Source: an uncultured Gemmiger sp. (GTDB lineage Bacteria > Bacillota > Clostridia > Oscillospirales > Ruminococcaceae). Taken from it: DNA of 35,547 bases. Each line of letters opens with the position of its first letter. Within the stretch, counting starts at the first letter, position 1. The position numbers and the translations under genes were made by a program. The notes below the pieces were generated by a model. The model was not told where the DNA came from and did no database searches. It worked only from the letters and a program-made list of their open reading frames with translations. The stretch spans positions 1 through 35,547 of the forward strand of contig CALXAH010000032.1 of the NCBI GenBank assembly GCA_944386225.1, in the 5' to 3' direction. Shown here piece by piece: positions 16,869 to 24,922 of the stretch.

Positions 16869-16886
16869 TAAGTAACTAGTTACTTA
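16869..16886. promoter_or_regulatory. MarR-type operator before the MATE-kinase-radical SAM genes
   Basis: A perfect 18-bp palindrome, TAAGTAACTAGTTACTTA, 26 bp before the MATE start. A second copy with the same AAGTAA/TTACTT arms lies in front of the marR gene (17435-17452). The shared sequence points to control of both transcripts by the MarR protein at 16968-17408. Confidence 0.75.
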
Positions 16887-16893
16887 TTACGGC

Positions 16894-16940
16894 AAAAAAA
16901 GCAGGCAGCGGGTCCGCGGCCATGCCGCGGTACACTGCCT
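16894..16940 (-). terminator. Terminator of the marR gene
   Basis: Two-part stem: outer 16903-16908 with 16935-16940, inner 16914-16920 with 16924-16930. On the minus strand it is followed by seven T (16894-16900). It separates marR from the MATE gene, which therefore needs its own promoter near the operator. Confidence 0.75.
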
Positions 16941-16967
16941 GGGGAACGATTCTTCCCGCAAGGGCCT

Positions 16968-17408
16968 TTATTCCGAATCGGTGTTCTGCAGCAGACGGTC
17001 CACCAGCTGCTGCAGGGTTTGCTGTTCCGCGTCGGTAAGATTCCGGCAGAACTCGCCCAGCACCTCCGAGTCCTGCTGCAGGATCAGCTTGTGGATGCCC
17101 GCGGACTTTTCGGTGCAGGTGATGGCTTTATAGCGCCGGTCCCGGCTGCTGGGGACGCAGCGCACAAATCCTTTGTTCTCCAGCCGCTGCAGCAGTTTGG
17201 TCATGGCAGGATGGGTCACGTGCTCGATCCGTTCCAGATCGTTCTGGTGGATTTCGCCCTCCCCGGCTGCTTCCAGACGGCTCACCGAACCCAGCACCCG
17301 CAGCTGAACGCTGGTCAGCCCCATATCGGCGGCCTTTTCGTCCATCCGCTTGCGGAATGCCCGGTTCAGAATGGCGATCTTGAGCCCAAACGGCATTGTA
17401 CCCGGCAT
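16968..17408 (-). CDS. MarR family transcriptional regulator
   Basis: 146 residues. Winged helix-turn-helix with dimerising helices at both ends: LTSVQLRVLGSVSRLEAAGEGEIHQNDLERIEHVTHPAMTKLLQRLENKGFV as the DNA-reading part (about 35-87) and SSRDRRYKAITCTEKS as the wing. MarR proteins usually repress efflux genes until a small ligand binds. The start at 17408 has GAGGA upstream; a second ATG 12 nt downstream is possible. It sits directly upstream of the MATE, kinase-like and radical SAM genes and is flanked by two similar palindromes, so it probably controls itself and them. Confidence 0.92.
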   Translation of the reverse strand: MPGTMPFGLKIAILNRAFRKRMDEKAADMGLTSVQLRVLGSVSRLEAAGEGEIHQNDLERIEHVTHPAMTKLLQRLENKGFVRCVPSSRDRRYKAITCTEKSAGIHKLILQQDSEVLGEFCRNLTDAEQQTLQQLVDRLLQNTDSE

Positions 17409-17434
17409 GGTTGTTTCCTCGCTTGTTTCTATAA

Positions 17435-17479
17435 TAAGTAACCAATTACTTGTTGTACCCCGCCGCCGGAATTTGTCAA
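17435..17479 (-). promoter_or_regulatory. marR promoter with overlapping operator
   Basis: On the minus strand TTGACA (17474-17479), a 16-bp spacer and TACAAC (17452-17457). The imperfect palindrome at 17435-17452 (arms AAGTAA and TTACTT) begins at the -10 end, so bound repressor would block transcription. It matches the perfect palindrome at 16869-16886. Confidence 0.7.
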
Positions 17480-17487
17480 GCGGCAGG

Positions 17488-18936
17488 TCAGTCCAGTTCA
17501 AAGGCGCCGGTGTACAGCTGGTAGTAGCGGCCCTTCTGGGCCAGCAGCTGTTCATGGTCGCCGCGCTCGATGATCTCGCCGTGCTCCAGCACCAGGATCG
17601 CCTGGCTGTTGCGCACGGTGGACAGCCGGTGCGCAATCACAAAAACCGTGCGGCCCTCCATCAGGGTGTCCATCCCCTTTTCAATCAGCTTTTCGGTATA
17701 GGTATCGATGGAGGAGGTGGCTTCATCCAGGATCAGCACCGGGCAGTCGGACACCATGGCCCGGGCAATAGCCGGCAGCTGCCGCTGCCCCTGCGACAGG
17801 TTGGCCCCGTCGCTGTGCAGCATGGTCTGGTATCCTTCGGGCAGATGGGCAATGAAAAAGTCCGCGTTGGCCAGCCGGGCAGCCCGGATGCACTCCTCGT
17901 CGGTGGCCTCCGGCCGTCCGTACCGGATGTTGTCCATCACCGTGCCGGTAAACAGATGAGTGTCCTGCAGCACAACCCCCAGACTGCGGCGCAGATCGTC
18001 CTTGCAGATCTCCCGGATATCCAGCCCGTCGTAGGTGATGCGCCCGGCCTGGATGTCGTAAAACCGGTTGATCAGATTGGTGATGGTGGTCTTGCCGGCG
18101 CCGGTGGAGCCCACAAAGGCGATCTTCTGCCCGGGCTTGGCGTACAGGCTGATCATGATAAAGGCGTAGCTGTTGGCCGCCCGGCCCACCCGGTTCAGTT
18201 CGTCGTTCAGAACCCGGAACTGTTCCTCCGCCTTTTTTTCGTGGCAGAAGGTTTTGATGACCTTTTGTCCGCTGGTCATCTCCTCCATAAAACCGTTCAG
18301 GCGGCCGATAGCCGTCTGCTGTTCCAGAAAATAGCGGGAGGAACGCCCGCCGTTGCGCTTTACAAAGGTCAGGATCAGCGCCAGCGCGGCGAATACCACC
18401 AGCGAAAGGGAAACGCTGTACCAGAGCATGAAGGCCACCGCCATCACCATGGTAATGCAGGAGGACAGAATCTGCGGAATGGTCTGGGACAGCAGCTGCC
18501 GCATGGTATCCACATCGTTGGTGTACAGGCTCATCAGATCCCCGTGGGTGTTGGCGTCAAAAAAGCGCAGAGGCAGACGCTGCATTTTTTTAAACATCTC
18601 ATCCCGCAGGGTGCGCAGGGTTCCCTGGGCAATGTACACCATGATCCGGTTGTAGGCAAAGGTGGCCAGAGCGCCGACCAGGTACACCACCCCCATGAAC
18701 AGGATGTTCCGGTAGATAAAGCCCATATCGGCGCCGGCGCCGCTGCGCATCAGTTCCGAGGCGATGGGGGCCAGCCGGGAGGTGCTTACGATATTGGCCG
18801 AGGCGGCCAGGATCACAAACAGGCCCACAAATACCGCCGCCGCCCGGTACCGGGAAAAGGTACAGGCCAGCAGCCGCAGCAGGGTGCGTACCGGATCCTT
18901 GGCCCGTTTTCCGCCATGACGTTGCCGGGTATGCAT
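17488..18936 (-). CDS. ABC exporter half-transporter, catalytic half, with internal in-frame deletion
   Basis: 482 residues instead of about 600-620. The membrane domain is normal through its first four helices and ends at ANSYAFIM (about residue 268). It then jumps to ISLYAKPGQKIAFVG, the start of the ATPase core (junction near 18150-18157). The last two helices and the beginning of the ATPase domain, roughly 140 residues, are missing in frame. The rest is intact: Walker A GSTGAGKTT, Q-loop VVLQDTHLF, signature LSQGQRQ, Walker B VLILDEATS and switch AHRLS. It follows the partner half-gene with stop and start codons adjacent (TGA-ATG). In the intact state this would be the catalytic subunit of a heterodimeric drug or peptide exporter. 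Confidence 0.85.
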   Translation of the reverse strand: MHTRQRHGGKRAKDPVRTLLRLLACTFSRYRAAAVFVGLFVILAASANIVSTSRLAPIASELMRSGAGADMGFIYRNILFMGVVYLVGALATFAYNRIMVYIAQGTLRTLRDEMFKKMQRLPLRFFDANTHGDLMSLYTNDVDTMRQLLSQTIPQILSSCITMVMAVAFMLWYSVSLSLVVFAALALILTFVKRNGGRSSRYFLEQQTAIGRLNGFMEEMTSGQKVIKTFCHEKKAEEQFRVLNDELNRVGRAANSYAFIMISLYAKPGQKIAFVGSTGAGKTTITNLINRFYDIQAGRITYDGLDIREICKDDLRRSLGVVLQDTHLFTGTVMDNIRYGRPEATDEECIRAARLANADFFIAHLPEGYQTMLHSDGANLSQGQRQLPAIARAMVSDCPVLILDEATSSIDTYTEKLIEKGMDTLMEGRTVFVIAHRLSTVRNSQAILVLEHGEIIERGDHEQLLAQKGRYYQLYTGAFELD

Positions 18937-20287
18937 TCAGCCTTCCTCCTTTCCGCTCATCTGGGATTCGTACAGGTTCCGGTAGATCTCGCTGGTGCGC
19001 AGCAGTTCCTCGTGGCTGCCCACATCGGTGACCCGCCCTTTATCCAGCAGGATGATCCGGTCGGCGTCCTGCACCGAGGCCACCCGCTGGGCAATGATGA
19101 TCTTGGTGGTATCCGGGGCGTATTTGCGCAGCGCCTGCCGGATCTGGGCATCGGTGCGGGTATCCACCGCGGAGGTGGAATCGTCAAAAATCAGCACCTT
19201 GGGCTGCCGCAGCACCGGATCGGAAGAACGGGCGGAATAGGCAAAACTGGCATGACAGAAGTCCACCGAGCCGTCCCGCACGCTGGTGATCGGGTCGGCG
19301 GGCGCGGTGATGGTGGGCTTTTCGGTCAGCACTTCGCAGATCCGCTCTATGCTGCCCTTGGACATGGAGATAAAGTTGATGCACATGGCAACCGACAATA
19401 CCCCGGTCAGGATCTGCATGGAGTAGATCACCAGGGTCTGCAGATCGGCGGCGGTAACATTGCCGGGCAGATTGCCCACCGCCATGTTGGAACCCACCAG
19501 CAGGATCAGGATATTGCTTACGAACATGGCAAAGGTGGCGCAGGGGGTCAGAAAGGTCAGAATTTTTTCCGCATTGACCGAATAGCGGTAAACCTCGCCG
19601 GTGGCCTGGTGCATCTTGTCGATTTCCCGGGCCTCCCGCACAAAGGATTTGACCACCCGGATCGCCGTCAGGTTTTCCTGCACCACCAGATTCAGATCGT
19701 CGTATTTGCGGAACATGGTGCGGAACGGTGCCGCCACCTTGACCATGGCAATGGCAACAACAATGCCCAGCACCACGGCCACACCCACAAAGATCAGGCT
19801 GATGCTGCCGTCGATCCAGGCGGTCATCAGGATGGAAACCAGCAGCAGCATGGGGGCCCGCACGATCATCCGCAGGCACATCTGGTAGGCGTTCTGCACG
19901 TTGGTCACATCGGTGGTGATGCGGGTGATCAGGCTGGCGGTGGAGAACCGGTCGATATTGGCGAACGAGAACGACTGGATCTTGCCGTAAATCTTCCCGC
20001 AGGTTATGGGCAAAGCCACAGCTGGCCTTTGCGGCCGGCTTGCCGCCCGCCACGCCGAACACCAGCGCCAGCATGGCACACACCAGCAGCGCGGCCATCA
20101 GCACAGCCAGCCGCCCGCCGTTTACGGTGTAGGCCGGATCCCCGGCCAGCAGCTCCAGCTCACCGATCACAAAGGTCATAAGAAAGGGGATCACGATGTC
20201 CATGGCCGCTTCCCATACCATCAGGATCGGGCAGAGCAGGGAGGGCACCCGGTACTCCCGCACACTTTTCAGCAGGGTACGGATCAT
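18937..20287 (-). pseudogene. ABC exporter half-transporter, degenerate-site half, frameshifted and deleted
   Basis: Begins MIRTLLKSVREYRVPS and reads to AHNLRED in one frame, then goes on as IYGKIQSFSFANIDRF in another; the break is at about 19988-19996, and two added bases would restore it. Further on, SFAYSARSSDPVLR jumps to QPKVLIFDDSTSAVDT (junction near 19206-19215). Walker A, the Q-loop and the signature motif, about 125-130 residues, are therefore absent. The Walker B ends in DD and the switch residue is Gln (AQRVAS), as in the non-catalytic half of heterodimeric exporters. It overlaps the upstream marR by 4 nt. As written it cannot bind ATP. Confidence 0.85.
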
Positions 20288-20748
20288 GCGTCCTCACCTC
20301 CCCGCACGGAGTCGCGGCAGGCCTGCATGTTGTCCAAAACCCGCTGCAGCAGCCGGTTTAGTTCCGCCTGCTCTGCGTCATCCAGCCCGTCCAGCAGCAC
20401 CTCTTCGGTCAGGGCAGCCAGCTGAATCAGGGCCTGATCCATGGCCAGCCCTTTCTCGGTCAGATAGATCCGGCTGCGGCGGGCATCCTTGTCGTCGGCC
20501 TGCCGGGCCAGCAGACCTTTCCTTTCCAGCCGCATCAGGATACCCGCAATGGTGGATTGGGACAGCCCCAGCTGCCCCATCAATTCCCCGGCGGTAAGCG
20601 GTTCTTCCCGGTGGTGCAGCATGTACCGGATTACCTCCGACTGGCTGGATGTCAGCCCCATGCCCTGCATGGCCTGGTTGCGGAACCAGGATACCCCGTT
20701 GCCCAGCCGCACCAGCAGCCGCCCGGTTCGGTATTTAGGGGGATTCAT
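20284..20748 (-). CDS. MarR family transcriptional regulator of the ABC exporter
   Basis: 154 residues. Helix-turn-helix LTAGELMGQLGLSQSTIAGILMRLERKGLL (about 52-81), wing DKDARRSRIYLTEKG, and a long C-terminal dimerisation helix. I set the start at 20748, 10 nt after AAGGAGG; the ATG at 20757 lies directly on that site and is unlikely. The stop overlaps the start of the first ABC gene (ATGA), so regulator and exporter form one operon, a common arrangement for ligand-induced efflux. A strong double palindrome at 20770-20811 in its promoter is the probable binding site. Confidence 0.92.
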   Translation of the reverse strand: MNPPKYRTGRLLVRLGNGVSWFRNQAMQGMGLTSSQSEVIRYMLHHREEPLTAGELMGQLGLSQSTIAGILMRLERKGLLARQADDKDARRSRIYLTEKGLAMDQALIQLAALTEEVLLDGLDDAEQAELNRLLQRVLDNMQACRDSVRGGEDA

Positions 20749-20769
20749 ACGCCCCATCCCTCCTTACAA

Positions 20770-20833
20770 TAAAACAAATCGCAAGCGATGAATCGCTTGC
20801 GATTTGTTTTAGCACTGCCCCCAAATTTGTCAA
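20770..20833 (-). promoter_or_regulatory. Promoter with 42-bp double palindrome operator of the marR-ABC operon
   Basis: On the minus strand TTGACA (20828-20833), 16 bp, then TAAAAC (20806-20811), which is also the first part of a perfect inverted repeat: 20-bp arms (20770-20789 and 20792-20811) around a 2-nt centre. Each arm holds its own small palindrome of the form ATCGC-NN-GCGAT, so the site could take two MarR dimers side by side. The -35 box overlaps the TGA of the upstream gene. The repeat could also act as a terminator for that gene. Confidence 0.75.
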
Positions 20834-21342
20834 GCACAGCCGTTCCAGATCCTGTCCGTGTAGGTGTTCCGCCCCGTCAATACGGCCAACACCAGCAGCA
20901 GAACCAAACCGCTCGGCCAGAGCGGGGAAAACGCGCCGCTCTGCACAGAGCCGTACCACAGCTGGGCACACGCCGGAACAGGCAGCACAAAAACAGCCAG
21001 CTGGATCCCGGTCAAAATCCGGTAGGCCAGAATCCGCCCCGGCGCAGCGCGGTATACAAGGCGGGCCAAGGCCCCCAGCACCAGCAGGATGCCGCCGTAC
21101 AGGATGGCCGCCATGGCAAGGGCCTGCACCAGCAGCCCCGCCAGACCGCTGAAACCGGCGCCCAGCAGATCCAGCAGCATGGCATACCCCTCCACGTCGC
21201 TTACGTCTCCGGAAGCCTCCGGAACCAGACCGGCCGCCGTGTCCAGCAGGGCACTGCCCACCGAAAACAGAAAAATGCCGCCGATCAGCACCAGCACAGC
21301 GGGAATACCCACCAAAAGCAGATTGCGGTTGACTGGCTTCAT
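20830..21342 (-). CDS. Small membrane protein of unknown function
   Basis: 170 residues, not assigned to a family. About four hydrophobic segments: 8-27 (with one short polar loop rich in Asp, Glu and Ser after it), 62-90, 105-125 and 141-160. AGGAG lies 8 nt before the ATG. It is expressed on the minus strand between the sugar locus and the MarR-ABC operon, with a terminator of the sugar operon just upstream, so it is probably transcribed on its own. No motif hints at its role. Confidence 0.7.
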   Translation of the reverse strand: MKPVNRNLLLVGIPAVLVLIGGIFLFSVGSALLDTAAGLVPEASGDVSDVEGYAMLLDLLGAGFSGLAGLLVQALAMAAILYGGILLVLGALARLVYRAAPGRILAYRILTGIQLAVFVLPVPACAQLWYGSVQSGAFSPLWPSGLVLLLVLAVLTGRNTYTDRIWNGCA

Positions 21343-21438
21343 AGGAACAACTCCTCTCCCGCGGCTGCACGGGCCGCTTTATCTGCCTTTATCTTACAAA
21401 GTTTTACCGCAAAATTCCAGCCCTCCGGCAAACAGAAA

Positions 21439-21479
21439 GGCACCCTTTTTCTGTGGACAGACCGCAGAAAAAGGGTGCC
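21439..21479 (-). terminator. Terminator at the end of the sugar-use operon
   Basis: Perfect 15-bp stem (21439-21453 with 21465-21479) beginning 9 bp after the beta-phosphoglucomutase stop codon; a short T run follows on the minus strand. Confidence 0.8.
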
Positions 21480-21487
21480 CTGTGCCC

Positions 21488-22135
21488 TTATATACCGTCT
21501 GCCAGAAGCCCCGGCAGCTGGGACAATGCCGTCAGGTGAAACACTGCGCGCGGATCATCCCGGGCGCAGCCGAATCCCGCGGCCGGGAAACCGCCTGCCG
21601 CGGCAGCCGCGATGCCCGCAGCCGCGTCCTCCACCACCAGACAGCGGGCAGGAGGCAGCGCCAACTTCCGGGCCGCCAGCAGAAACACCTCCGGGTCGGG
21701 CTTGGAACGGGTGATCTGGGTACCGTCCGCCACCGCGTCAAAAAAGGTGCCCAGCCCCAGCCGTTCCAGAATGAAGCGGGTGTTCCGGCTGGAAGAACCC
21801 ACCGCCAGCTTCAGCCCCATACCCCGCAACGTGTGCAGGGCCTGCCGGGCGTCCTGGGACAGATCGGCAGGGGAAAGCCCTTCCAGCAAAGCCTGGTAAC
21901 GGCTGTTCTTGGTATCGGCCAGCGCCTGCTTTTGCGCGGGAGAGAATGACCGGTCTGCCTTTTCCAGCAGAATTTCCAGGCTCTCCATCCGGCTTACACC
22001 CCGCATCCGCCGGTTGTCCGCTTCGGTAAAGGGAATCTGCCATTCCTCTGCCACAGACTTCCAGGCGGCGAAGTGAAACCGGTCGGTGGAGCAGAGCACC
22101 CCATCCAGATCAAAGATAACGCCGCTTATCTCCAT
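21488..22135 (-). CDS. pgmB: Beta-phosphoglucomutase (HAD family)
   Basis: 215 residues, cytoplasmic. Converts beta-D-glucose 1-phosphate to glucose 6-phosphate. HAD motif I is FDLDGVLCSTD (8-18), with the aspartate pair that forms the phospho-enzyme; the cap carries RMRGVSRMESLEILL (motif RGxSRxxSL typical of this subfamily). Motif II is VGSSSRNT and motifs III/IV are SKPDPEVFL and VVEDAAAGI. It overlaps the GH31 gene by 10 nt and uses a GAGGTG site inside it. Since GH65 phosphorylases release exactly beta-glucose 1-phosphate, its place next to a GH65 gene confirms both assignments. Confidence 0.93.
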   Translation of the reverse strand: MEISGVIFDLDGVLCSTDRFHFAAWKSVAEEWQIPFTEADNRRMRGVSRMESLEILLEKADRSFSPAQKQALADTKNSRYQALLEGLSPADLSQDARQALHTLRGMGLKLAVGSSSRNTRFILERLGLGTFFDAVADGTQITRSKPDPEVFLLAARKLALPPARCLVVEDAAAGIAAAAAGGFPAAGFGCARDDPRAVFHLTALSQLPGLLADGI

Positions 22136-24093
22136 CGGATCACCTCGGCGTTTTCCACGTCCGGCGGCAGCTGAACGGCATCGCCGCTCCACCGCAGCAC
22201 CCGGGCCGGTTTGCCGGGCGCGGTGTGCCAGGCATATTCGCCGGTGTCACCTGCCAGAATCAGCCGTAGGGCCGCTGTGTCAGCACCGGTGCCCAGCGGC
22301 GCACCGGCGGGCAGATTCAGCACAAGCGCACAGCCTTCCCGCACAAAAACCGGGAACCGCAGTTCCGGCCCGGCCTCGATGGTTTGTCTGCCCTCAAAAC
22401 GCTGCCCGGTAAAAAGCGCGTACCAGCCGCCCTCCGGCAGCCAGAGGGTGCGCCCGGTCTGGTTTTCTTCCAGCAGCGGGGCCACCAGCAGACTTTCACC
22501 CAGCAGAAATTCATCCCAGGCGGCCAGGGCCTGTTCGCTGCGGGGCCAGTGGTAGACCAGCGGCCGCATAAGCGGACGGCTTTCCGCCACAGCCCGGATG
22601 GCTTCGCTGTACAGATAGGGCAGCAGGTTCATCCGCAGCCGGTGCCAGAACGCCATTTCTTCCGCGAATCCCGGCGCGGCCCAGGCGGTCTCCATGTTCC
22701 AGGGGCTTCGCTCGTTGTTGCCCTCGCCGCCGGGCATCAGTTCCCGGAACTGGCCTCCGTCCGGCTCCGAGTGCCACTGCATGATCGGGCAGAAGCAGGC
22801 CAGCATGGTGGCCCGGCGGTACAGGTCGGGGGTGGGCAGCGGCCCGGCAAACCCGGCGATGTCAAAGCCCCAGAACGGGATGCCGGTCAGCGCCGCCGAC
22901 AGGCCCGCCCGCAGGGCACTGGCCAGTTCGCTGTTCCGGGACTGCTGATCTCCGGCCCAGTGGCAGGGAACCGTATGCTGCCCCGCCCAGCCTGCCCGGC
23001 TGAACAGAACCCGCTCCGCCCCGATAAACCCGGAGTATGCCTCCGTGTACTGCCGGGCGTACCGGTTGCGGCCCTCCCGGCCGGTGGAACCGTCGGCAAA
23101 CTGCACCGCGTCGGAGCAGATGAACTCGCCGCCGTCGGTCTTGAAACCGTCCACGCCCCAGTCCAGCAGGTATTGCCGCCGGGCAAACCAGCGGAGCACC
23201 GTTTCCGGGTTGGTGAAGTCCGGCACCAGGGAACCGGCAAACCAGTGTCCTTCCGGGATGGTGTACGGGGTGCCGTCGGCATTGCGCACGCACAGCCCCA
23301 GCTGAACCGCATCTTCCCGGTCCTGGTCGTTCTGGGGGCAGGGCGGCTCTTCCGGCCCCTGCTTTTTGTACACCGGCACCTGCCAGAGTACAAAATGCAC
23401 CCCGGCCTCGTGCAGCTGCCGGATCATGCCCCGGGGATCGGGCCAGGGGCTTTCGGAAAGGTCAAACTCCTCCCCGGTGGGCCCCTCCGGCGGCAGGGGT
23501 GCATAGCGCGCGCCGTTGAAGATGGAAAAGGTAGCTTCGTCGCTCCAGGCTTCCGCCACCAGCACCGTGGCGGGGCAGTTATGGCGGCGCAGCTCTTCCA
23601 GCTGGGCTTCCACCGCCGCCTGGCTGTTCCAGTGGTTGGCCGAGATCCAGGGCCCGAAGGCCCATTCCGGCGGCAGCTTGGCCGGGCCGAACAGCCCCAT
23701 ATACTCCCGGATCATGGTTTCCGGCTCGCCCGCAAACAGTACGGCCCCGCCGTTTTCCGGCAGCTGTACCCGGATCTGGTCATCTTCAAAGGTGAATTCG
23801 GTCACCTGGTCGGTGGCCGCGTACAGGCCGAACCCGCTGTCGGTCCAGAAAAAGGGGGCGGGGCAGTAGGTGTGCTCCCCTTGAAAGCAGAACTTTTCCT
23901 CTACCTGGTTGCGCACCGTGCAGCCCTTGTGGTTCAAAGCATCGTATTTTTCGCCCATGCCCCAGGCGCCCCGGTAGAAAAGGCGGACGGTCAGCTCCGT
24001 GTGCCCCTCCCGCGGCTGCCAGTCCAGCCGGGCTTCTCCTTGGGGCAGCGGCCAGAACAACCGGCCGCTGCCGCTGCAAACGATCTGTTTCAT
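22126..24093 (-). CDS. Glycoside hydrolase family 31 protein (alpha-glucosidase-like)
   Basis: 655 residues, no signal peptide, so probably cytoplasmic. Family 31 (beta/alpha)8 enzyme with an N-terminal beta domain (to about 135). The nucleophile is Asp320 in GVDGFKTDGGE and the acid/base Asp382 in HWAGDQQS. PPEWAFGPWIS (about 141-151) opens the barrel. It most likely removes alpha-linked glucose (or xylose) from a short sugar taken up by the neighbouring importer. The exact linkage cannot be read. It follows the permease gene by 4 bp and overlaps pgmB, so it is part of one operon. The start ATG has AAAGGA 8 nt upstream. Confidence 0.92.
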   Translation of the reverse strand: MKQIVCSGSGRLFWPLPQGEARLDWQPREGHTELTVRLFYRGAWGMGEKYDALNHKGCTVRNQVEEKFCFQGEHTYCPAPFFWTDSGFGLYAATDQVTEFTFEDDQIRVQLPENGGAVLFAGEPETMIREYMGLFGPAKLPPEWAFGPWISANHWNSQAAVEAQLEELRRHNCPATVLVAEAWSDEATFSIFNGARYAPLPPEGPTGEEFDLSESPWPDPRGMIRQLHEAGVHFVLWQVPVYKKQGPEEPPCPQNDQDREDAVQLGLCVRNADGTPYTIPEGHWFAGSLVPDFTNPETVLRWFARRQYLLDWGVDGFKTDGGEFICSDAVQFADGSTGREGRNRYARQYTEAYSGFIGAERVLFSRAGWAGQHTVPCHWAGDQQSRNSELASALRAGLSAALTGIPFWGFDIAGFAGPLPTPDLYRRATMLACFCPIMQWHSEPDGGQFRELMPGGEGNNERSPWNMETAWAAPGFAEEMAFWHRLRMNLLPYLYSEAIRAVAESRPLMRPLVYHWPRSEQALAAWDEFLLGESLLVAPLLEENQTGRTLWLPEGGWYALFTGQRFEGRQTIEAGPELRFPVFVREGCALVLNLPAGAPLGTGADTAALRLILAGDTGEYAWHTAPGKPARVLRWSGDAVQLPPDVENAEVIRWR

Positions 24094-24097
24094 GCGG

Positions 24098-24922
24098 TTA
24101 TCCTTTGACTCCTCCGGCCATCAGGCCGTTCTTGAAATATTTCTGGGCAAAGATGTAGATCAGAATAATAGGGATCATCGAGATGAGACTCCCCGCCATC
24201 AGCACGTTGTACTCGGTGTCATACTGGCCGTTCAGGGTGGACAGGGCGATGGGCAGGGTCATTTTTGCCTTGTCGGTAAGCATCAGCAGCGGCCAGAGAT
24301 AATCGTTCCAGGAATCCATAAAGTTGGTGATGGCCAGGGTGGCCAGCGCCGGGGCGCACAGGGGCAGCATGACCTGCCGGTAGATCCGGAAGGTGGAAGC
24401 CCCATCGATGCGGGCGGCGTCCATGTAGTCGGGCGGGATGGTGCGCATCTGCTGCACCAGCATGAATACCGCGAACGGCCGGAAAATGGCCGGCAGGATC
24501 ACGCTGCTGTAGTGGTTGATCAGCCCGATCTGGTTCATCACCACAAACAGAGGGATCATGGTTACCTGGGTGGGGATCATCATGGTGGCCAGATACACCC
24601 CCAGCAGCACACCGGAACCCTTGAACCGGATCTTGGTAAAGGCAAACGCCGCCATCGAGGCGCTTGCCAGGGTCAGCAGGGTATAGCACACCGCGATGAA
24701 CAGGCTGTTGCCGATGGTGCGCAGAAAGGGGAACCGCTCAAACACCGTGGCGTAGGCGTCCAGGGTAGGCTCGGCGGGGATCCATTCGATGGGGATGGAC
24801 ATGAGCGCCCCGCGGCTTTTGAAGGAGGTGGACACCATCCAGGCAAAGGGCACCAGGGCGATCACCGCCAGCAGAACTGCCGCGGCGTAGTAGGCAGCCC
24901 CGGCCATGCGTTTACGAGTCAT
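24098..24922 (-). CDS. Sugar ABC transporter permease, MalG type
   Basis: 274 residues, six membrane helices. The EAA loop that docks on the ATPase is DYMDAARIDGASTFRIYRQ (about 166-184), followed by PLCAPALATLAI. It forms the translocation channel with the MalF-type protein, whose gene it overlaps by 11 nt. No ATPase gene is present in the window; such CUT1 importers often share one MsmK-like ATPase coded elsewhere. Confidence 0.95.
   Translation of the reverse strand: MTRKRMAGAAYYAAAVLLAVIALVPFAWMVSTSFKSRGALMSIPIEWIPAEPTLDAYATVFERFPFLRTIGNSLFIAVCYTLLTLASASMAAFAFTKIRFKGSGVLLGVYLATMMIPTQVTMIPLFVVMNQIGLINHYSSVILPAIFRPFAVFMLVQQMRTIPPDYMDAARIDGASTFRIYRQVMLPLCAPALATLAITNFMDSWNDYLWPLLMLTDKAKMTLPIALSTLNGQYDTEYNVLMAGSLISMIPIILIYIFAQKYFKNGLMAGGVKG

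Noticed and set aside
17350-20181. Very long plus-strand open frame (943 codons) opposite the ABC genes, and similar ones at 42-1409, 1611-3671, 4246-6522, 8018-10231, 28461-30401 and 30202-32508
   Set aside because: All lie opposite well-supported genes, have His/Gln/Gly/Arg-rich low-complexity translations and no ribosome sites. They are shadows of GC-rich codon use.
20770-20811. The 42-bp inverted repeat as the end of an insertion sequence
   Set aside because: Both arms are adjacent, no transposase is present and the position at the -10 of a MarR operon fits an operator better.
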